A program made the translations under genes and the position numbers. A DNA stretch of 38,949 nucleotides. It comes from Kiritimatiellia bacterium (GTDB taxonomy: Bacteria; Verrucomicrobiota; Kiritimatiellia; RFP12; UBA1067). Location: positions 1-38,949 of the forward strand of contig JAGBTH010000051.1 in NCBI GenBank assembly GCA_017631385.1, read 5' to 3'. Each line of letters begins with the position of its first letter. Position 1 is the first letter of the stretch. Of this stretch, positions 13,888-24,380 are shown piece by piece. Below the pieces are notes generated by a model. That model was not told the origin of the DNA. It saw only the letters and a list, made by a program, of their open reading frames with translations, and ran no database searches.

Positions 13888-16062
13888 ATGATTAAAAAAC
13901 TACTAAAAATATTCAAAATTTCAATTTTTGCGGCATTTGGTGCCGCGCTGATATTTATTGTATTATCGTTTGCTCTTATTTCTTGGAATGATGAGGGCTC
14001 TGAGGATTATGCTGGTGGTGTTATTTTGCGTGATGCTGCGGGTGAGGTAATGCGCGTTAGCCTTGGCGAGGGTGATGTTGATTGTAGGCCTTATTATCTC
14101 GCTCATGAGGATGATTGGATCGTTAAAGCGCTTGTTGCTTCTGAAGATGGTGAATTTTGGTCGCATTATGGCGTCAGACCCCTTAGTATGATTCGCGCTT
14201 TTTTTCAGAATATGTTTTATGGTAAAAGGATTTCAGGCGCTTCGACCATTACTATGCAGGCCGTGCGACTTATTAAGCCTCATCCTAAAACGATTTGGTG
14301 GAAGTGGAAAGAAGCTGTCAAGGCCGTTAAAATGGATTTTAAGAAGTCTAAAATCTGGATTCTTTCGCAATATTTGAACCGTGCGCCTTTTGGAGCTAAC
14401 TTCGTTGGTATTGAGGCCGCGTCGCGCGGTTGGTTCGGTAAAGCGCCTAAAGAACTAGGTATTGGTGAAGCTGCGATGCTCGCTGGTATGGTGCAGGCGC
14501 CTTCGCGTTTTCGCCCAGATAGAAGATATGAGCGAGCGTTTAAACGTCGCGAATACGTTCTTAATCGGATGAAAAAATTAGGCTATATTACTGAGGAACA
14601 ATGTTCCGCCGCGCGTAGTGTTAAGCCTGTTATTTGTCGCTCTCCTAGACCTTTTAAACATCCGTATTTTTGTGATTATGTTTTAGCGAGTTTAGGTAAA
14701 GATCGGACACTTCAGAAGAAAAGCGGGATAATCGATACTGCTCTTGATGCTGATATTCAATCAATTGTTAGCTCTTCGGTCGATAGCGCGGCTAAGGAAG
14801 GCGGATATTCCGTAGCGGCGGTTGTTATGAAAGCTTCAACAGGTGATGTAGTCGCTCTTCATTGTAGCGGCGATTACTTTGGGGGTAAAGACGGCCAGGT
14901 TAATACTGCTCTTTCGCCGCGGCCAGCGGGCTCAACGCTTAAGCCCTTTCTCGCAGCTCAGGCGATGGATTTAGGCTTCGTGACGCCTTCTACGCGCCTT
15001 ATGGATTCGCCTATGTCGGTTAAGGGTTATCGCCCTGCTAATTTCGATTCGGCTTATCGCGGGCGTGTTACGTTATCTGACTCGCTTATTCTTTCGCTTA
15101 ATATTCCCTTTGTTAGGCTGGCGGCTAAAATTGGCGTTGAGCGCTTTGCCGATAAGTTGCGTCAGCTCGGGTTTAAGCATCTTAATGATAATGATTTAGA
15201 TTCAGGTCTAGGTATAGCCATTGGTAATGTAGAAGTGACTCTTGTTGAATTGACGAGCGCTTATCAGAAGTTAGCTAGTGGTGGGGGTGGTATTTTTTCG
15301 CGCGAATCTAGTTTTTTAGTTTCGGAGATTCTTTCAGGTCAGGAGCGCTCGAGCGCGGCATTGGGCCATATAGCTGATGTTGTAACATCGCGCTTTGCAT
15401 GGAAAACCGGAACATCTAGCGCCTATCGCGATGCTTGGACGGTAGCGTGGAATCCGGAATATGTAATCGGCGTTTGGTGTGGGCATAAGCGCGGCGGATT
15501 TGGCGATAAGACGCTCGTTGGCGCGAAGGCGGCTGCTCCTCTTTGTTGGAAGATAGCGCGGCAGCTTTATCCCCAGAATAACGGGCCATGGTACGTAAAG
15601 ATGGGGACTATAAAAGAGGTTGATGTTTGCTCCTTAACGGGCGAGATAGCCTCGCAGGATTGCCCTAAGAGAGAAAAGGGCGATTTTATTTCGGGCGTAA
15701 GTTCGCCGCGACCATGTTCGAGCCATAGGCTAGGAGCTGATGGTGAGGTCATAGAGCTTGATGAAAGTAAGAGTGAGCGGTTTAAGATTCTATCTCCCGA
15801 GAATGGCGCGAAATTTCAGCTCGTTGAGGGCACTCTTCGTGAGCGGATTGTCTTTCGTGCTCATAATGTTAAAGAGGGCGAAGAGCTTTGGTGGTTTGTC
15901 GACGGAGTTCAATGCGGTAAGACTAAGGCATTGGAGCCGTTTATATATGAGATGGAAGTAGGTTCGCACACGGTTCTCGCGGTGAGTGCTGCTGGCGATT
16001 CATCTAAAGTTGATTTTGAAGTTTTAAAAGGTAATCTTAATAGAGAGGCTAATAATAAATGA
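13888..16062 (+). CDS. pbpC: Penicillin-binding protein 1C (bifunctional glycosyltransferase/transpeptidase)
   Basis: The protein has 724 residues. It builds or repairs peptidoglycan from the outer face of the inner membrane. A transmembrane anchor lies at about 10-32. The GT51 glycosyltransferase domain shows EDGEFWSHYG (catalytic E86) and GASTITMQ (117-124). The transpeptidase domain has STLK (S349 nucleophile, K352), SLN (403-405) and KTG (506-508). The C-terminal ~100 residues match the BiPBP_C domain found only in PBP1C-type proteins. The AGGAG site lies only 2 bases before the ATG, closer than usual. Its stop overlaps the alpha-2-macroglobulin start by 4 bases, the conserved partner arrangement. 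Confidence 0.93.
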   Translation: MIKKLLKIFKISIFAAFGAALIFIVLSFALISWNDEGSEDYAGGVILRDAAGEVMRVSLGEGDVDCRPYYLAHEDDWIVKALVASEDGEFWSHYGVRPLSMIRAFFQNMFYGKRISGASTITMQAVRLIKPHPKTIWWKWKEAVKAVKMDFKKSKIWILSQYLNRAPFGANFVGIEAASRGWFGKAPKELGIGEAAMLAGMVQAPSRFRPDRRYERAFKRREYVLNRMKKLGYITEEQCSAARSVKPVICRSPRPFKHPYFCDYVLASLGKDRTLQKKSGIIDTALDADIQSIVSSSVDSAAKEGGYSVAAVVMKASTGDVVALHCSGDYFGGKDGQVNTALSPRPAGSTLKPFLAAQAMDLGFVTPSTRLMDSPMSVKGYRPANFDSAYRGRVTLSDSLILSLNIPFVRLAAKIGVERFADKLRQLGFKHLNDNDLDSGLGIAIGNVEVTLVELTSAYQKLASGGGGIFSRESSFLVSEILSGQERSSAALGHIADVVTSRFAWKTGTSSAYRDAWTVAWNPEYVIGVWCGHKRGGFGDKTLVGAKAAAPLCWKIARQLYPQNNGPWYVKMGTIKEVDVCSLTGEIASQDCPKREKGDFISGVSSPRPCSSHRLGADGEVIELDESKSERFKILSPENGAKFQLVEGTLRERIVFRAHNVKEGEELWWFVDGVQCGKTKALEPFIYEMEVGSHTVLAVSAAGDSSKVDFEVLKGNLNREANNK

Positions 16063-19000
16063 AAATAAAAAAAATAGTAGGTGTTTCGGCCGTCATATTA
16101 TTGGCGGCGACTACAATCGCCCTTGGGACTGCGCTTGGCGTAGTCTACCATAAGGTCGCGGCGTTTGATCGTAAACATGGTTCGGACGTGTTCGCGAACT
16201 TATCGCCATTTGAGCTATTTACTAAAACTAATGTGGTTACTGCCGCGGTAACGGCTACTACTCAAGTAGATAATTCATCGGCGGTAAAAGAAGCTGCGGT
16301 GAGTGAAGAAGTAGCCTCTCAGAGTAACGAGAATACTTCTCCAGAACTAAAAGTCGTTGATGTTGAATATGATGATGATAATGAAATCGCTCTTTCGCTC
16401 TCCGAACGACCTGATATGGATGTAGTTAGAAATTATGTTAAAGTTGAGCCTTTGATCGAAGGGCATTTAACATTTAGATATACTACGCCATATAAATATG
16501 TTGAGGATGAATTAAAAGTCGTGCCGACACTACGTATACGTGGTGAATTCGCATATCGCACTAATGTTACGCTTCGCGTTATGAAGGGTTTTCCGCTTTA
16601 TGGTAAAAGCGTAAATCCCAACGCAGAAGGTTCGCTTAAGGAGGATTTTGTTTATACATTTAAGCGCAAGGATAAGGAGCCTTATGTTAAGTTTGCGGAC
16701 TTGGGGCGTTATTTACCACCGAGCGGACTCGGCGCAATCGCTCTTGAAGCGATGAATGTTACTAATTTATCTGTTGGCGTTCGCCGCGTTGAGCCAAATA
16801 ATGTTGTGCAGATGCTGGCGCGTGAAGAGAAGGTTTATGCGCGTTATGATTATAGCGCGAATATTGATGATGAAGAGACGGCCGAGTTAGCTGGTGAATT
16901 AGAGAGAAAAACCATACCATGTAAAAACGAAGCTAATGTGAAGGAGAATATTCCTTTTACTGTTTCAGTTAATGACGGTAAGCCACGCAATGGTATTTAT
17001 CTTGTAGATACTTATATGGCCGATTATCCAATTTGCGAATGGGATTATTACGGGAGAAAGGTTCATAATCCTAACCGTTATCGATTAGTTTGTGTTTCTG
17101 ATTTAGGCTTAAGCGTTCGCAGATGGGAAAAAGATGGTTTAGGCGTTTGGGTTACTTCTCTTACTACTGGTAAGCCGCTCGCCAATACTGAAATAAGCGT
17201 TTATTCGTCAGCGCGCGTTAAAATTATGGAGGGCGTTACCGATGAGAATGGTTGGTGCGAGCTAAAGCGTATTGATAAGGGCGAGATGTTCGCGCTCGTC
17301 GCTGTTGCGCCTAAGGGCGTTGATATGACTTTTATGGCGCTGCGCGAATCAATGATTGTAGAAGAGAATTATGATGACGGTAAGCGTAGCGCGTATCTAG
17401 CTAAGGATGAGTGCGCGGCGTTTCTTTGGACGGAGCGCGGCATTTATCGACATGACGAGAAGATCTTTGTTCATGCGATTTTCCGTAATGGTGTACGAAA
17501 GGCGCCAGCTACATTCCCAATTGAATTGCAACTTATTTCGCCTGAAGGCAATGTTAGAGCTCGCGAGCGAGTAATGACGGATGAAAACGGAATTGTAAAA
17601 AGTGAAAAATTTACCGTTCAAGCTGATTTGCCAAGTGGAACTTGGACGATTAGAGCGGTTCTGCCCGAAGCTGAAGGATCTAAAAATCAGAAGGTTTTTG
17701 GTGAGCGTCAGATAAAGGTCGAGGAATTCGCACCTCCGCAAATTCGCGTCAAAGTTGAAGTGGATGAATCGCTTAAATTGCCTGATTTTGAATTTAAGAT
17801 TTTTGGCGAACATCTCTTCGGAGGAGCTGCTCATAATCTATGCTGCAACGCGGCGGTTGTGTTTGAGGATGTGCCTTTCGCTCCGATTGAATGGAAGGGC
17901 TGGAATTTCGGTAATGAGATGCTCGGCCTTAAGCCATCGTTTCGCAGATTGAAGGAAAATGAGAACGTGGTGCTCGACATAAATGGTGAGGCGGAGTATT
18001 TAGCTCCATTATGGGCTGACTCAGGTTTACCTAAAGCTGCGGTGCGTGCGACAGCCGAGGGAACGGTGTTGGAAGATGGCGGTAGACCCGCGACAGCACG
18101 CAAAAGCGTAATTCGCCATTATTATCCCTTTTATATCGGCTCGACTATGCCAAGCTGGATTAAACTTGGTGAAGGCGGTAACCCGTCAATTAAGATCGCT
18201 TGTGTAACTCCTGATGGTAAGCGCCTTAATGAAAGTAAAAAGCTCACGGTAAAAATTGAAGCAATCGATTCGCTTTATTCGTATAAAAAAGATGAACGAG
18301 GCTGGGCGACATGGCATTGTGAACGCGTGCGCAGCACAATAGTAGAAGGTGTTCAAATTGAAACAGCTACGGATAAAGATACTGTTTATGAGTTACCTCT
18401 GAATACGTGCGGTGATTATGCTATTACGATTACTGATAATGAGAGTCGCTCTTCGTTCGGGCGCGAATTCTACTTAAGCTCATGGGGTGATAATGTTGTT
18501 CGCGCTCCACTATCGGATCCGTCTAAAGTTTCGATTAGTCCTGATAAAGCGTTTTATCGCGCTGGCGAAAAGCCGCGACTTATCGTAAAGTCGCCATTTA
18601 CCGGGAGCGCGCTTTTATCGGTATTACGTGATACTCATTGTTACACAGAGGTTATCGCGCTTACGAACGCGACATCGGAGGTTGTTTTGCGTCCTCTTAA
18701 AGCGGATGACGCGCCGAATCTTGATGTGTACTTAAGTGTTGTTCAGGGAGTCGATGCGAACTTAAAGCGATTGGCAGTGCGCGCTCATGGTCAGACGACA
18801 GTTGCAGTTAGACCAATAGAGAATGAAATCGCAGTTGATCTTAAAGGTAAGGTTAATATCGGTAAGGATGGTTCGACGGTTAAAGTTGATGTTACAGCCC
18901 CAGAAGCTTCAGAAGTTGTAGTAACGCTCGTAGATGAAGCGATTAATCTTTTAACTGGTGCGGCGACTCCAAATCCTGTTGGATATTTCTCTCAATGGCG

Positions 19001-20927
19001 CGAAGCGGATCACGATCTTTACGATATTTATCATCGCGTTTTACCAGTTCTCGGGTTGGATGCTCTTAAGGTAAGTGGCGTAAAAACAGGCGGAGGATTC
19101 GGCGCTGAGATGCTCTCGCGTGTAAGTCCAGTACCAACGCGACGCTTTAAACCGCTCGCTCTTTGGGAGGCGAAAGTTCCAGTGGTAAATGGTAAAGCTT
19201 CAACTGTATTTAATTTACCAGAGTTCGTCGGTGAGGTGCGTGTAACGGCGGTAGCTTATAATAAGCAAGCAACAGGCGCGAAATCAATACAACTTAAGGT
19301 TTCGCCGAATTTAGTCGCGATGCCTGATGCGCCGCGCTTCGTAGCTCCTAATGATAAGTTCGATATTACGCTACCAGTTTATAATCGTAGCGAGAAGGAT
19401 GGTGAATTTAGCTATTCTATTTTAGTGAATGGTAAAAAGGTCGCTTCAGCTGATAATCTTCGTTTCGAAAAAGACGCTTCGACGAATATTACTTGCAGAA
19501 TCGCGGCGACGGATGAAGTTGGCGAAATGGAGCTTACTTATAAGGTAACGGGTTTTGGCGAAAGTCATGTTTCTAAGATTCTTTTGCCCGTAAGACCAGC
19601 CGTCGCGTGGCGCGAGAGTTCTGGCGTAAAGCGTCTAAAAGCGGGAGAAATCTTTAAGCCTGAGCCTGGGCGCTTTACTTACCGTGAATATGATTCGCCT
19701 ATCGGGGATTTAGCGCGCTCGCTAGAGTGGCTTTGTGATTATCCGCACGGATGCCTAGAGCAGACCGTCTCGCGCGTATTCCCGCTTGTTTCGGCTGGAG
19801 GTATTCTTTCAAGCGTGAAAATCAATTCAAAAGCATCCGCAGCTGAAGTAGTTGACGCTGGCGTTAAGCGCGTCGAATCTATGATACGCGAGAAAGATTT
19901 TGTCATGTGGCCAGATGTTAATTATGCGCCATGGGATAAGGAAGTCTCGCTTTATGCGTCGCATTTTCTCGTTGCGGCCGATAAATCAGGGGTGAAAGTC
20001 TCTTCGACTGCTAAAAATAAAGTTATGGGCTTTTTATCTAAGTGGGCACTCTCAACGAATGATAATGTCTCAGCGTACGCGCTTCATACTCTCGCTATTG
20101 CCGGTAAGAGCGATAAGGATAGGATGTTCCGCCTATTTGATGCGAAGGATAAACTATCGCTTCTTTCGCGAGCGCGCTTAGCTAGAGCGTTCGTAGAAAT
20201 TGGAGATAGATTAAGAGCGAAAACACTACTTGCTAATGCCGGCTCTCCATCTTCGGTAAAAGAAGCGTCGTTTTTACTTATGGCGCTTTTAGAGCTCGAA
20301 GCTGATGATAATCGCGTTCTCCCGCTCGTTCAGTATCTTCAGAATAAGCGCGACCGCGCTAAATATTGCTGGGGTACGACCGAAGAGAATGCTCATGCGT
20401 TACTGGCGATCGGTGAGTATTACCGCTTTAAGCCACCGGTAAAGGGTGATAAGTTTGTAGCTTGGCGTAAGTTGGAACTGCCGAAGCTCGACGAAGTAAA
20501 GGCGGTTACTAATGGACTTTCGGTCGTTCGTTATTTCGAAACGCCAGAGGGCGAAAGAATAGACATCAATGACCTTAACCGCGGTAGAATGATCTATGTA
20601 GTATTTGAGATAACATCTCATGATGAGCGCGAGATAGGAGACTTGGTAATAGAAGATCTCTTCGCGGGAGCGTTAGAGCCTATTAACAGTTGGTACTTCT
20701 GGCCGGCTCAAGGAGAATGGGTAATGCGCAGCGACGCGCGTGATGATAGAATGCTCGTATTTTCGAAGCGCTTTTCACTAAAAGCTGGCGAGAAGATTGA
20801 CTTTAAGTATCCTATGCGAGTCGTTTCGTCAGGCGAGTTTACTCTTCCTGGAGTTTCGGTAGAGGCGATGTATTACCCTGAGCTTAACGCTAAATCAACC
20901 CCTAGCCGCATCAATATAAGGCGGTGA
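16059..20927 (+). CDS. Bacterial alpha-2-macroglobulin (YfhM-like protease trap)
   Basis: The protein has 1622 residues, the usual size. It is thought to trap attacking proteases in the periplasm while PBP1C repairs the wall. The thioester motif CLEQ is present (C1232 to Q1235), within YPHGCLEQTVSRVFPLV. The sequence before it shows the repeated beta-sandwich MG domains and the A2M family stretch LWEAKVPVVNGKAS. The N-terminus has one hydrophobic segment (about 6-30) and no lipobox cysteine, so it appears to be anchored by a signal-anchor helix rather than as a lipoprotein like E. coli YfhM. It is translationally coupled to pbpC. Confidence 0.92.
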   Translation: MKIKKIVGVSAVILLAATTIALGTALGVVYHKVAAFDRKHGSDVFANLSPFELFTKTNVVTAAVTATTQVDNSSAVKEAAVSEEVASQSNENTSPELKVVDVEYDDDNEIALSLSERPDMDVVRNYVKVEPLIEGHLTFRYTTPYKYVEDELKVVPTLRIRGEFAYRTNVTLRVMKGFPLYGKSVNPNAEGSLKEDFVYTFKRKDKEPYVKFADLGRYLPPSGLGAIALEAMNVTNLSVGVRRVEPNNVVQMLAREEKVYARYDYSANIDDEETAELAGELERKTIPCKNEANVKENIPFTVSVNDGKPRNGIYLVDTYMADYPICEWDYYGRKVHNPNRYRLVCVSDLGLSVRRWEKDGLGVWVTSLTTGKPLANTEISVYSSARVKIMEGVTDENGWCELKRIDKGEMFALVAVAPKGVDMTFMALRESMIVEENYDDGKRSAYLAKDECAAFLWTERGIYRHDEKIFVHAIFRNGVRKAPATFPIELQLISPEGNVRARERVMTDENGIVKSEKFTVQADLPSGTWTIRAVLPEAEGSKNQKVFGERQIKVEEFAPPQIRVKVEVDESLKLPDFEFKIFGEHLFGGAAHNLCCNAAVVFEDVPFAPIEWKGWNFGNEMLGLKPSFRRLKENENVVLDINGEAEYLAPLWADSGLPKAAVRATAEGTVLEDGGRPATARKSVIRHYYPFYIGSTMPSWIKLGEGGNPSIKIACVTPDGKRLNESKKLTVKIEAIDSLYSYKKDERGWATWHCERVRSTIVEGVQIETATDKDTVYELPLNTCGDYAITITDNESRSSFGREFYLSSWGDNVVRAPLSDPSKVSISPDKAFYRAGEKPRLIVKSPFTGSALLSVLRDTHCYTEVIALTNATSEVVLRPLKADDAPNLDVYLSVVQGVDANLKRLAVRAHGQTTVAVRPIENEIAVDLKGKVNIGKDGSTVKVDVTAPEASEVVVTLVDEAINLLTGAATPNPVGYFSQWREADHDLYDIYHRVLPVLGLDALKVSGVKTGGGFGAEMLSRVSPVPTRRFKPLALWEAKVPVVNGKASTVFNLPEFVGEVRVTAVAYNKQATGAKSIQLKVSPNLVAMPDAPRFVAPNDKFDITLPVYNRSEKDGEFSYSILVNGKKVASADNLRFEKDASTNITCRIAATDEVGEMELTYKVTGFGESHVSKILLPVRPAVAWRESSGVKRLKAGEIFKPEPGRFTYREYDSPIGDLARSLEWLCDYPHGCLEQTVSRVFPLVSAGGILSSVKINSKASAAEVVDAGVKRVESMIREKDFVMWPDVNYAPWDKEVSLYASHFLVAADKSGVKVSSTAKNKVMGFLSKWALSTNDNVSAYALHTLAIAGKSDKDRMFRLFDAKDKLSLLSRARLARAFVEIGDRLRAKTLLANAGSPSSVKEASFLLMALLELEADDNRVLPLVQYLQNKRDRAKYCWGTTEENAHALLAIGEYYRFKPPVKGDKFVAWRKLELPKLDEVKAVTNGLSVVRYFETPEGERIDINDLNRGRMIYVVFEITSHDEREIGDLVIEDLFAGALEPINSWYFWPAQGEWVMRSDARDDRMLVFSKRFSLKAGEKIDFKYPMRVVSSGEFTLPGVSVEAMYYPELNAKSTPSRINIRR

Positions 20928-20948
20928 GAGTCGTAAGTAAAGCGCATT

Positions 20949-20969
20949 TTTGTGCATCTTTTGCACAAA
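20949..20969. promoter_or_regulatory. Inverted repeat at the tig promoter
   Basis: TTTGTGCA (20949-20956) and TGCACAAA (20962-20969) form a perfect 8-base inverted repeat with a 5-base spacer. It overlaps the TTGCAC string at 20961-20966 that is the best -35 candidate for tig, so it may be an operator. It could also act as a weak 3' hairpin for the gene before it. Confidence 0.4.
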
Positions 20970-20983
20970 TTTGGCGAAAAATA

Positions 20984-20992
20984 TGATAAAAT
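20984..20992 (+). promoter_or_regulatory. Extended -10 promoter of the tig-clp operon
   Basis: TGATAAAAT is a TGn plus TAAAAT extended -10. The transcript would start near 21000, with a 30-base leader holding the AAGGAG ribosome-binding site of tig. Confidence 0.55.
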
Positions 20993-21029
20993 ATATGTTC
21001 ACCATTTTAAAACAAGGAGAAATAAGCTA

Positions 21030-22214
21030 ATGAAAACCGATGTAAAAAAACTCGAAAAGTGCCAGGTTCAGCTTAATGTTACGCTCGATGCTGACGAGAT
21101 GAAGGCTATTATCAAGGATGTTGAGAAGGTATTCGTTCGTGAGGCGAAGCTCCCTGGTTTTCGTCCTGGTAAGATACCTGTAGAGCTTATTCGTAAGGAA
21201 TTCGCCAATGGTCTTAAGGCTGAGACCGAGCGCATGATGTATCAGCGTAATATCGCCGAGGCGATTAAGGCTGAGAAGCTCGACGATGTAGCTGTCGCTG
21301 ACGTTAAGGATATGACTTTTAATGCTGAGGGCGGTTCATTCGCGGCGATTGTCGAAGTTAAGCCTGTATTTAAGCTTCCTACTTATAAGGGTCTTAAGAT
21401 CGCTGATAACGACGTTACCGTTAAGGACGCTGACGTTGATGAGCAGCTTGCTCGCCTTCGTGCAGCTTATGCTACTTACGAAGACGCTAAAGAAGGTGAT
21501 GTTGTTTCTGAGGGCGATTTCGTTCAGATCGATTACTCTGGTACTGTTGGCGGTAAGTCTATTCTTGAGATTAATCCCGAGGCTAAGGTCGTTGCTTCTG
21601 GCGAGGGCTTTTGGACCCAGGTTGAAGAGGGTCGCTTCCTCCCTGAGATTCTCGATGCTCTTAAGGGTATGAAGGTTGGCGAGACTAAGGAAGGTATTAA
21701 GGCTAAGTTCGATAAGGAGTCTGCTCCCGAGGGTCTTAAGGGCGAGAAGGCTGTTTATACGCTTACGCTTAAGAGCTTCCGCCGTCGCATTCTTCCTGAT
21801 GACGCTCAGTTCGCTCAGAAGGCTAAGGCTGAGTCGCTCGACGCTCTTAAAGCTACGATCCGTGAGCGGATGCAGAAGCACGCTACTGAGTCTGAGGCTA
21901 TGCGCCGCGAGAATGAGGCTGTTGAGCTTCTTCTTAAGAAGAGCGATTTCGATGTTCCTGGTAGCCAGGTTCGTCGTGCGATGGACGGCTATCTTAATCA
22001 GCTCGCTCAGCGCGCTCAGCAGACTGGTCTTGATGCTAGCTACTTCGAGCAGAATCGCGATAAGATTTTGAAGGACGCCGAGGAGACCGCTACGAATCAG
22101 GTTCGTCTTTGGTATATTATCGAAGAGATCGCCAAGGCCGAGAAGATCGAGGCTAATGATGAGGAGCGCGGCAAGAAGGTCGTTGAGTTCATTCTTGCTA
22201 ACGTTAAGAAGTAA
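21030..22214 (+). CDS. tig: Trigger factor
   Basis: The protein has 394 residues from the ATG at 21030, which has AAGGAG about 10 bases upstream; an upstream in-frame start at 20952 lies before the promoter and is rejected. The ribosome-binding signature GFRPGKIP is at 43-50. The FKBP-type prolyl isomerase domain starts near GDFVQIDYSGTVGG in the middle. The helical C-terminal arms follow. Trigger factor binds the ribosome exit tunnel and chaperones new proteins. The tig-clpP-clpX order is conserved in many bacteria. Confidence 0.95.
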   Translation: MKTDVKKLEKCQVQLNVTLDADEMKAIIKDVEKVFVREAKLPGFRPGKIPVELIRKEFANGLKAETERMMYQRNIAEAIKAEKLDDVAVADVKDMTFNAEGGSFAAIVEVKPVFKLPTYKGLKIADNDVTVKDADVDEQLARLRAAYATYEDAKEGDVVSEGDFVQIDYSGTVGGKSILEINPEAKVVASGEGFWTQVEEGRFLPEILDALKGMKVGETKEGIKAKFDKESAPEGLKGEKAVYTLTLKSFRRRILPDDAQFAQKAKAESLDALKATIRERMQKHATESEAMRRENEAVELLLKKSDFDVPGSQVRRAMDGYLNQLAQRAQQTGLDASYFEQNRDKILKDAEETATNQVRLWYIIEEIAKAEKIEANDEERGKKVVEFILANVKK

Positions 22215-22238
22215 TATAGGCTTGGAGGGAAAGATAAG

Positions 22239-22826
22239 ATGAATTCCTATATGATTCCTTATGTCGTTGAGCAGACTGGTAAGGGCGAGCGTACATACGA
22301 TATCTACTCTCGTCTTTTACTTGATCGTATCGTATTCATCTCTGGCGAAGTTAATGATGATATGGCTAATGCCGTCGTCGCCCAACTTCTTTTCCTCCAG
22401 TCTCAAGACCCTAAGAAGCAGATTAATGTTTACATTAACTCGCCGGGCGGCAGCGTAACGGCGGGCTTGGCGATTTATGATACGATGCAGTTTGTCTCGT
22501 GCCCTATCGCGACTTATTGCATCGGTCAGGCCGCTTCGATGGGCGCTGTATTACTTACAGCTGGCGCTAAGGGGATGCGCTATGCGCTCCCCAATTCGCG
22601 CATTATGATTCACCAGCCTTGGGGCGGGGCTGAGGGTAAGGCGAGTGATATTGAGATTACCGCCAAAGAGATTTTGAGATTAAAAGACATCCTTAATGGA
22701 ATTTTAGCTTCTCATTCTGGTAAGAAGTTTGAGGATGTTGTTAAAGATACCGACCGCGACTTCTTTATGTCGGCTGAAGAAGCTAAGAAGTGGGGTCTCA
22801 TTGATAACGTTGTGGAGTTTAAATGA
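22239..22826 (+). CDS. clpP: ATP-dependent Clp protease proteolytic subunit
   Basis: The protein has 195 residues, full length. The serine protease triad is S100 in GQAASMGA, H125 in IMIHQP and D174 in DTDRDFF, with the normal spacing of 25 and 49 residues. It forms the tetradecameric barrel fed by ClpX. GGAGGG precedes the start by about 9 bases. The stop overlaps the clpX start by 4 bases. Confidence 0.97.
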   Translation: MNSYMIPYVVEQTGKGERTYDIYSRLLLDRIVFISGEVNDDMANAVVAQLLFLQSQDPKKQINVYINSPGGSVTAGLAIYDTMQFVSCPIATYCIGQAASMGAVLLTAGAKGMRYALPNSRIMIHQPWGGAEGKASDIEITAKEILRLKDILNGILASHSGKKFEDVVKDTDRDFFMSAEEAKKWGLIDNVVEFK

Positions 22827-24049
22827 AGGGTTTAACCTGCTCGTTTTGCGGACGCAAAGAGGATGAAGTACCGATCATCCCTGGTGTAAAGGGTAATATT
22901 TGTTTTGATTGCGTTAAGCGCGCTAACGAAATTGTCGGCGAGTTCGATAAGTCGCCTAAAAAGGCTACAGCGCCATTACCCCCGACTCCATCGGCTAAAG
23001 AGATAAAGGCTTTTTTAGATGAGCATGTAATCGGTCATGACGAAACTAAAAAGGTACTCTCGGTAGCTGTTCATAATCATTATCGCCGTCTCGAAGCTAC
23101 CCAGGCTAAGGGCGCTAAAGGTAAGTCTAAAAAGGCTACAGCTGACGATGTCGAAATCGAGAAGTCTAATATTCTTCTTTTAGGGCCTACTGGTACAGGT
23201 AAGACCTTGATGGCTAAGACTCTCGCTAAGATTCTTGGTGTACCATTCGCGATTGGCGATGCGACGGTTCTTACTCAGGCCGGCTACGTAGGTGAAGACG
23301 TTGAGAATCTCGTTCGCTATTTACTCCAAAATGCGAATGGCGATGTGGAGCTCGCTAAGCGCGGCATTATTTATGTCGACGAAATTGATAAGATCGCCTC
23401 TAAGACCGATAATGTTTCGATTACTCGCGATGTTTCGGGTGAGGGCGTTCAGCAGGCGCTTTTAAAGATTGTCGAAGGTACTATCTGCCGAATTCCTCCT
23501 AAGGGCGGGCGTAAGCACCCTGATCAAGAATATATCGAAGTCGATACGACTAATATTCTCTTTATCTGTGGCGGCGCGTTCGTAGGTTTAGATAAGATTA
23601 TCGGCGAGCGTACTGGTAAGCGCGCGATTGGTTTCACGGCTGATGATGTCGAGACTAAGGGCGATGAGGAGACATTTTCTCCTACAGATGTTCGACCTGA
23701 AGATTTAGTTAAGTTTGGTCTTATTCCTGAGTTTACAGGGCGTCTACCTATCATCACTGCGATGAAGGAGTTGACTGAGGACGACCTCGTAAGAGTAATG
23801 ACCGAGCCTAAGAACGCGCTTATTCGCCAGTATAAGAAGCTGCTTGCGATGGATGGCGTAGACTTAGAGTTCGAGCCTAGCGCTCTTCGCGCTTTAGCTA
23901 AGGCTGCGATTGCTCGTAAGACGGGTGCGCGCGGCTTACGAGCTGAGATGGAGCGCCTTATGACTGATATTATGTACGAAGCTCCCGGTAACGATAATAT
24001 GAAAAAGGTTGTCGTAACCGAGAAGATGATTACCGAAAGATTGGGGTGA
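22823..24049 (+). CDS. clpX: ClpX unfoldase
   Basis: The protein has 408 residues. The N-terminal zinc domain has cysteines at 6, 9, 27 and 30. The AAA+ core has Walker A GPTGTGKT (121-128), Walker B IIYVDEID (182-189), pore loop GYVG (154-157) and the RKH loop in KGGRKHP. ClpX unfolds tagged proteins and passes them into ClpP. The spacer between the zinc domain and the AAA+ core is rich in lysine, alanine and proline. Confidence 0.97.
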   Translation: MKGLTCSFCGRKEDEVPIIPGVKGNICFDCVKRANEIVGEFDKSPKKATAPLPPTPSAKEIKAFLDEHVIGHDETKKVLSVAVHNHYRRLEATQAKGAKGKSKKATADDVEIEKSNILLLGPTGTGKTLMAKTLAKILGVPFAIGDATVLTQAGYVGEDVENLVRYLLQNANGDVELAKRGIIYVDEIDKIASKTDNVSITRDVSGEGVQQALLKIVEGTICRIPPKGGRKHPDQEYIEVDTTNILFICGGAFVGLDKIIGERTGKRAIGFTADDVETKGDEETFSPTDVRPEDLVKFGLIPEFTGRLPIITAMKELTEDDLVRVMTEPKNALIRQYKKLLAMDGVDLEFEPSALRALAKAAIARKTGARGLRAEMERLMTDIMYEAPGNDNMKKVVVTEKMITERLG

Positions 24050-24053
24050 TAAG

Positions 24054-24380
24054 ATGATGCTTACACTTCTTAAGTCTAAGTTGCATCGCATAAAAATTAC
24101 AGAATCTTGCCTAGATTATGAGGGCTCTCTTACGTTAGACCCTGATGATATGGAGGCTGTAGGTATTTTACCTTACGAGAAAATACTTTGCGCTGATGTC
24201 GAGAACGGTAATCGTTTCGAGACTTACGCTATAGCTGGTAAGCGCGGCTCTCATGTCTGCTGTCTTAATGGCGCGGCAGCTCATAAGGGTAAAGTAGGCG
24301 ATAGGCTCATCGTAATGGCGTTCGCCGAGATGACCCGCGAAGAAGCTGAGGGTTTTAGCCCATTAGTTAAGCATTTCTAA
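24054..24380 (+). CDS. panD: Aspartate 1-decarboxylase
   Basis: The 108-residue protein begins MMLTLLKSKLHR, typical of PanD. It keeps the self-cleavage site Y22-E-G24-S25, where the proenzyme is cut to make the pyruvoyl group. The enzyme makes beta-alanine for pantothenate and coenzyme A. It is shorter than the usual ~120-130 residues at the C-terminus. It lies 4 bases after clpX and its stop overlaps the next start by one base. Confidence 0.92.
   Translation: MMLTLLKSKLHRIKITESCLDYEGSLTLDPDDMEAVGILPYEKILCADVENGNRFETYAIAGKRGSHVCCLNGAAAHKGKVGDRLIVMAFAEMTREEAEGFSPLVKHF

Noticed and set aside
21336-21881. 181-codon ORF opposite trigger factor
   Set aside because: It lies fully inside tig on the other strand, has a leucine/serine-rich composition typical of a reverse-frame shadow, and no ribosome-binding site.
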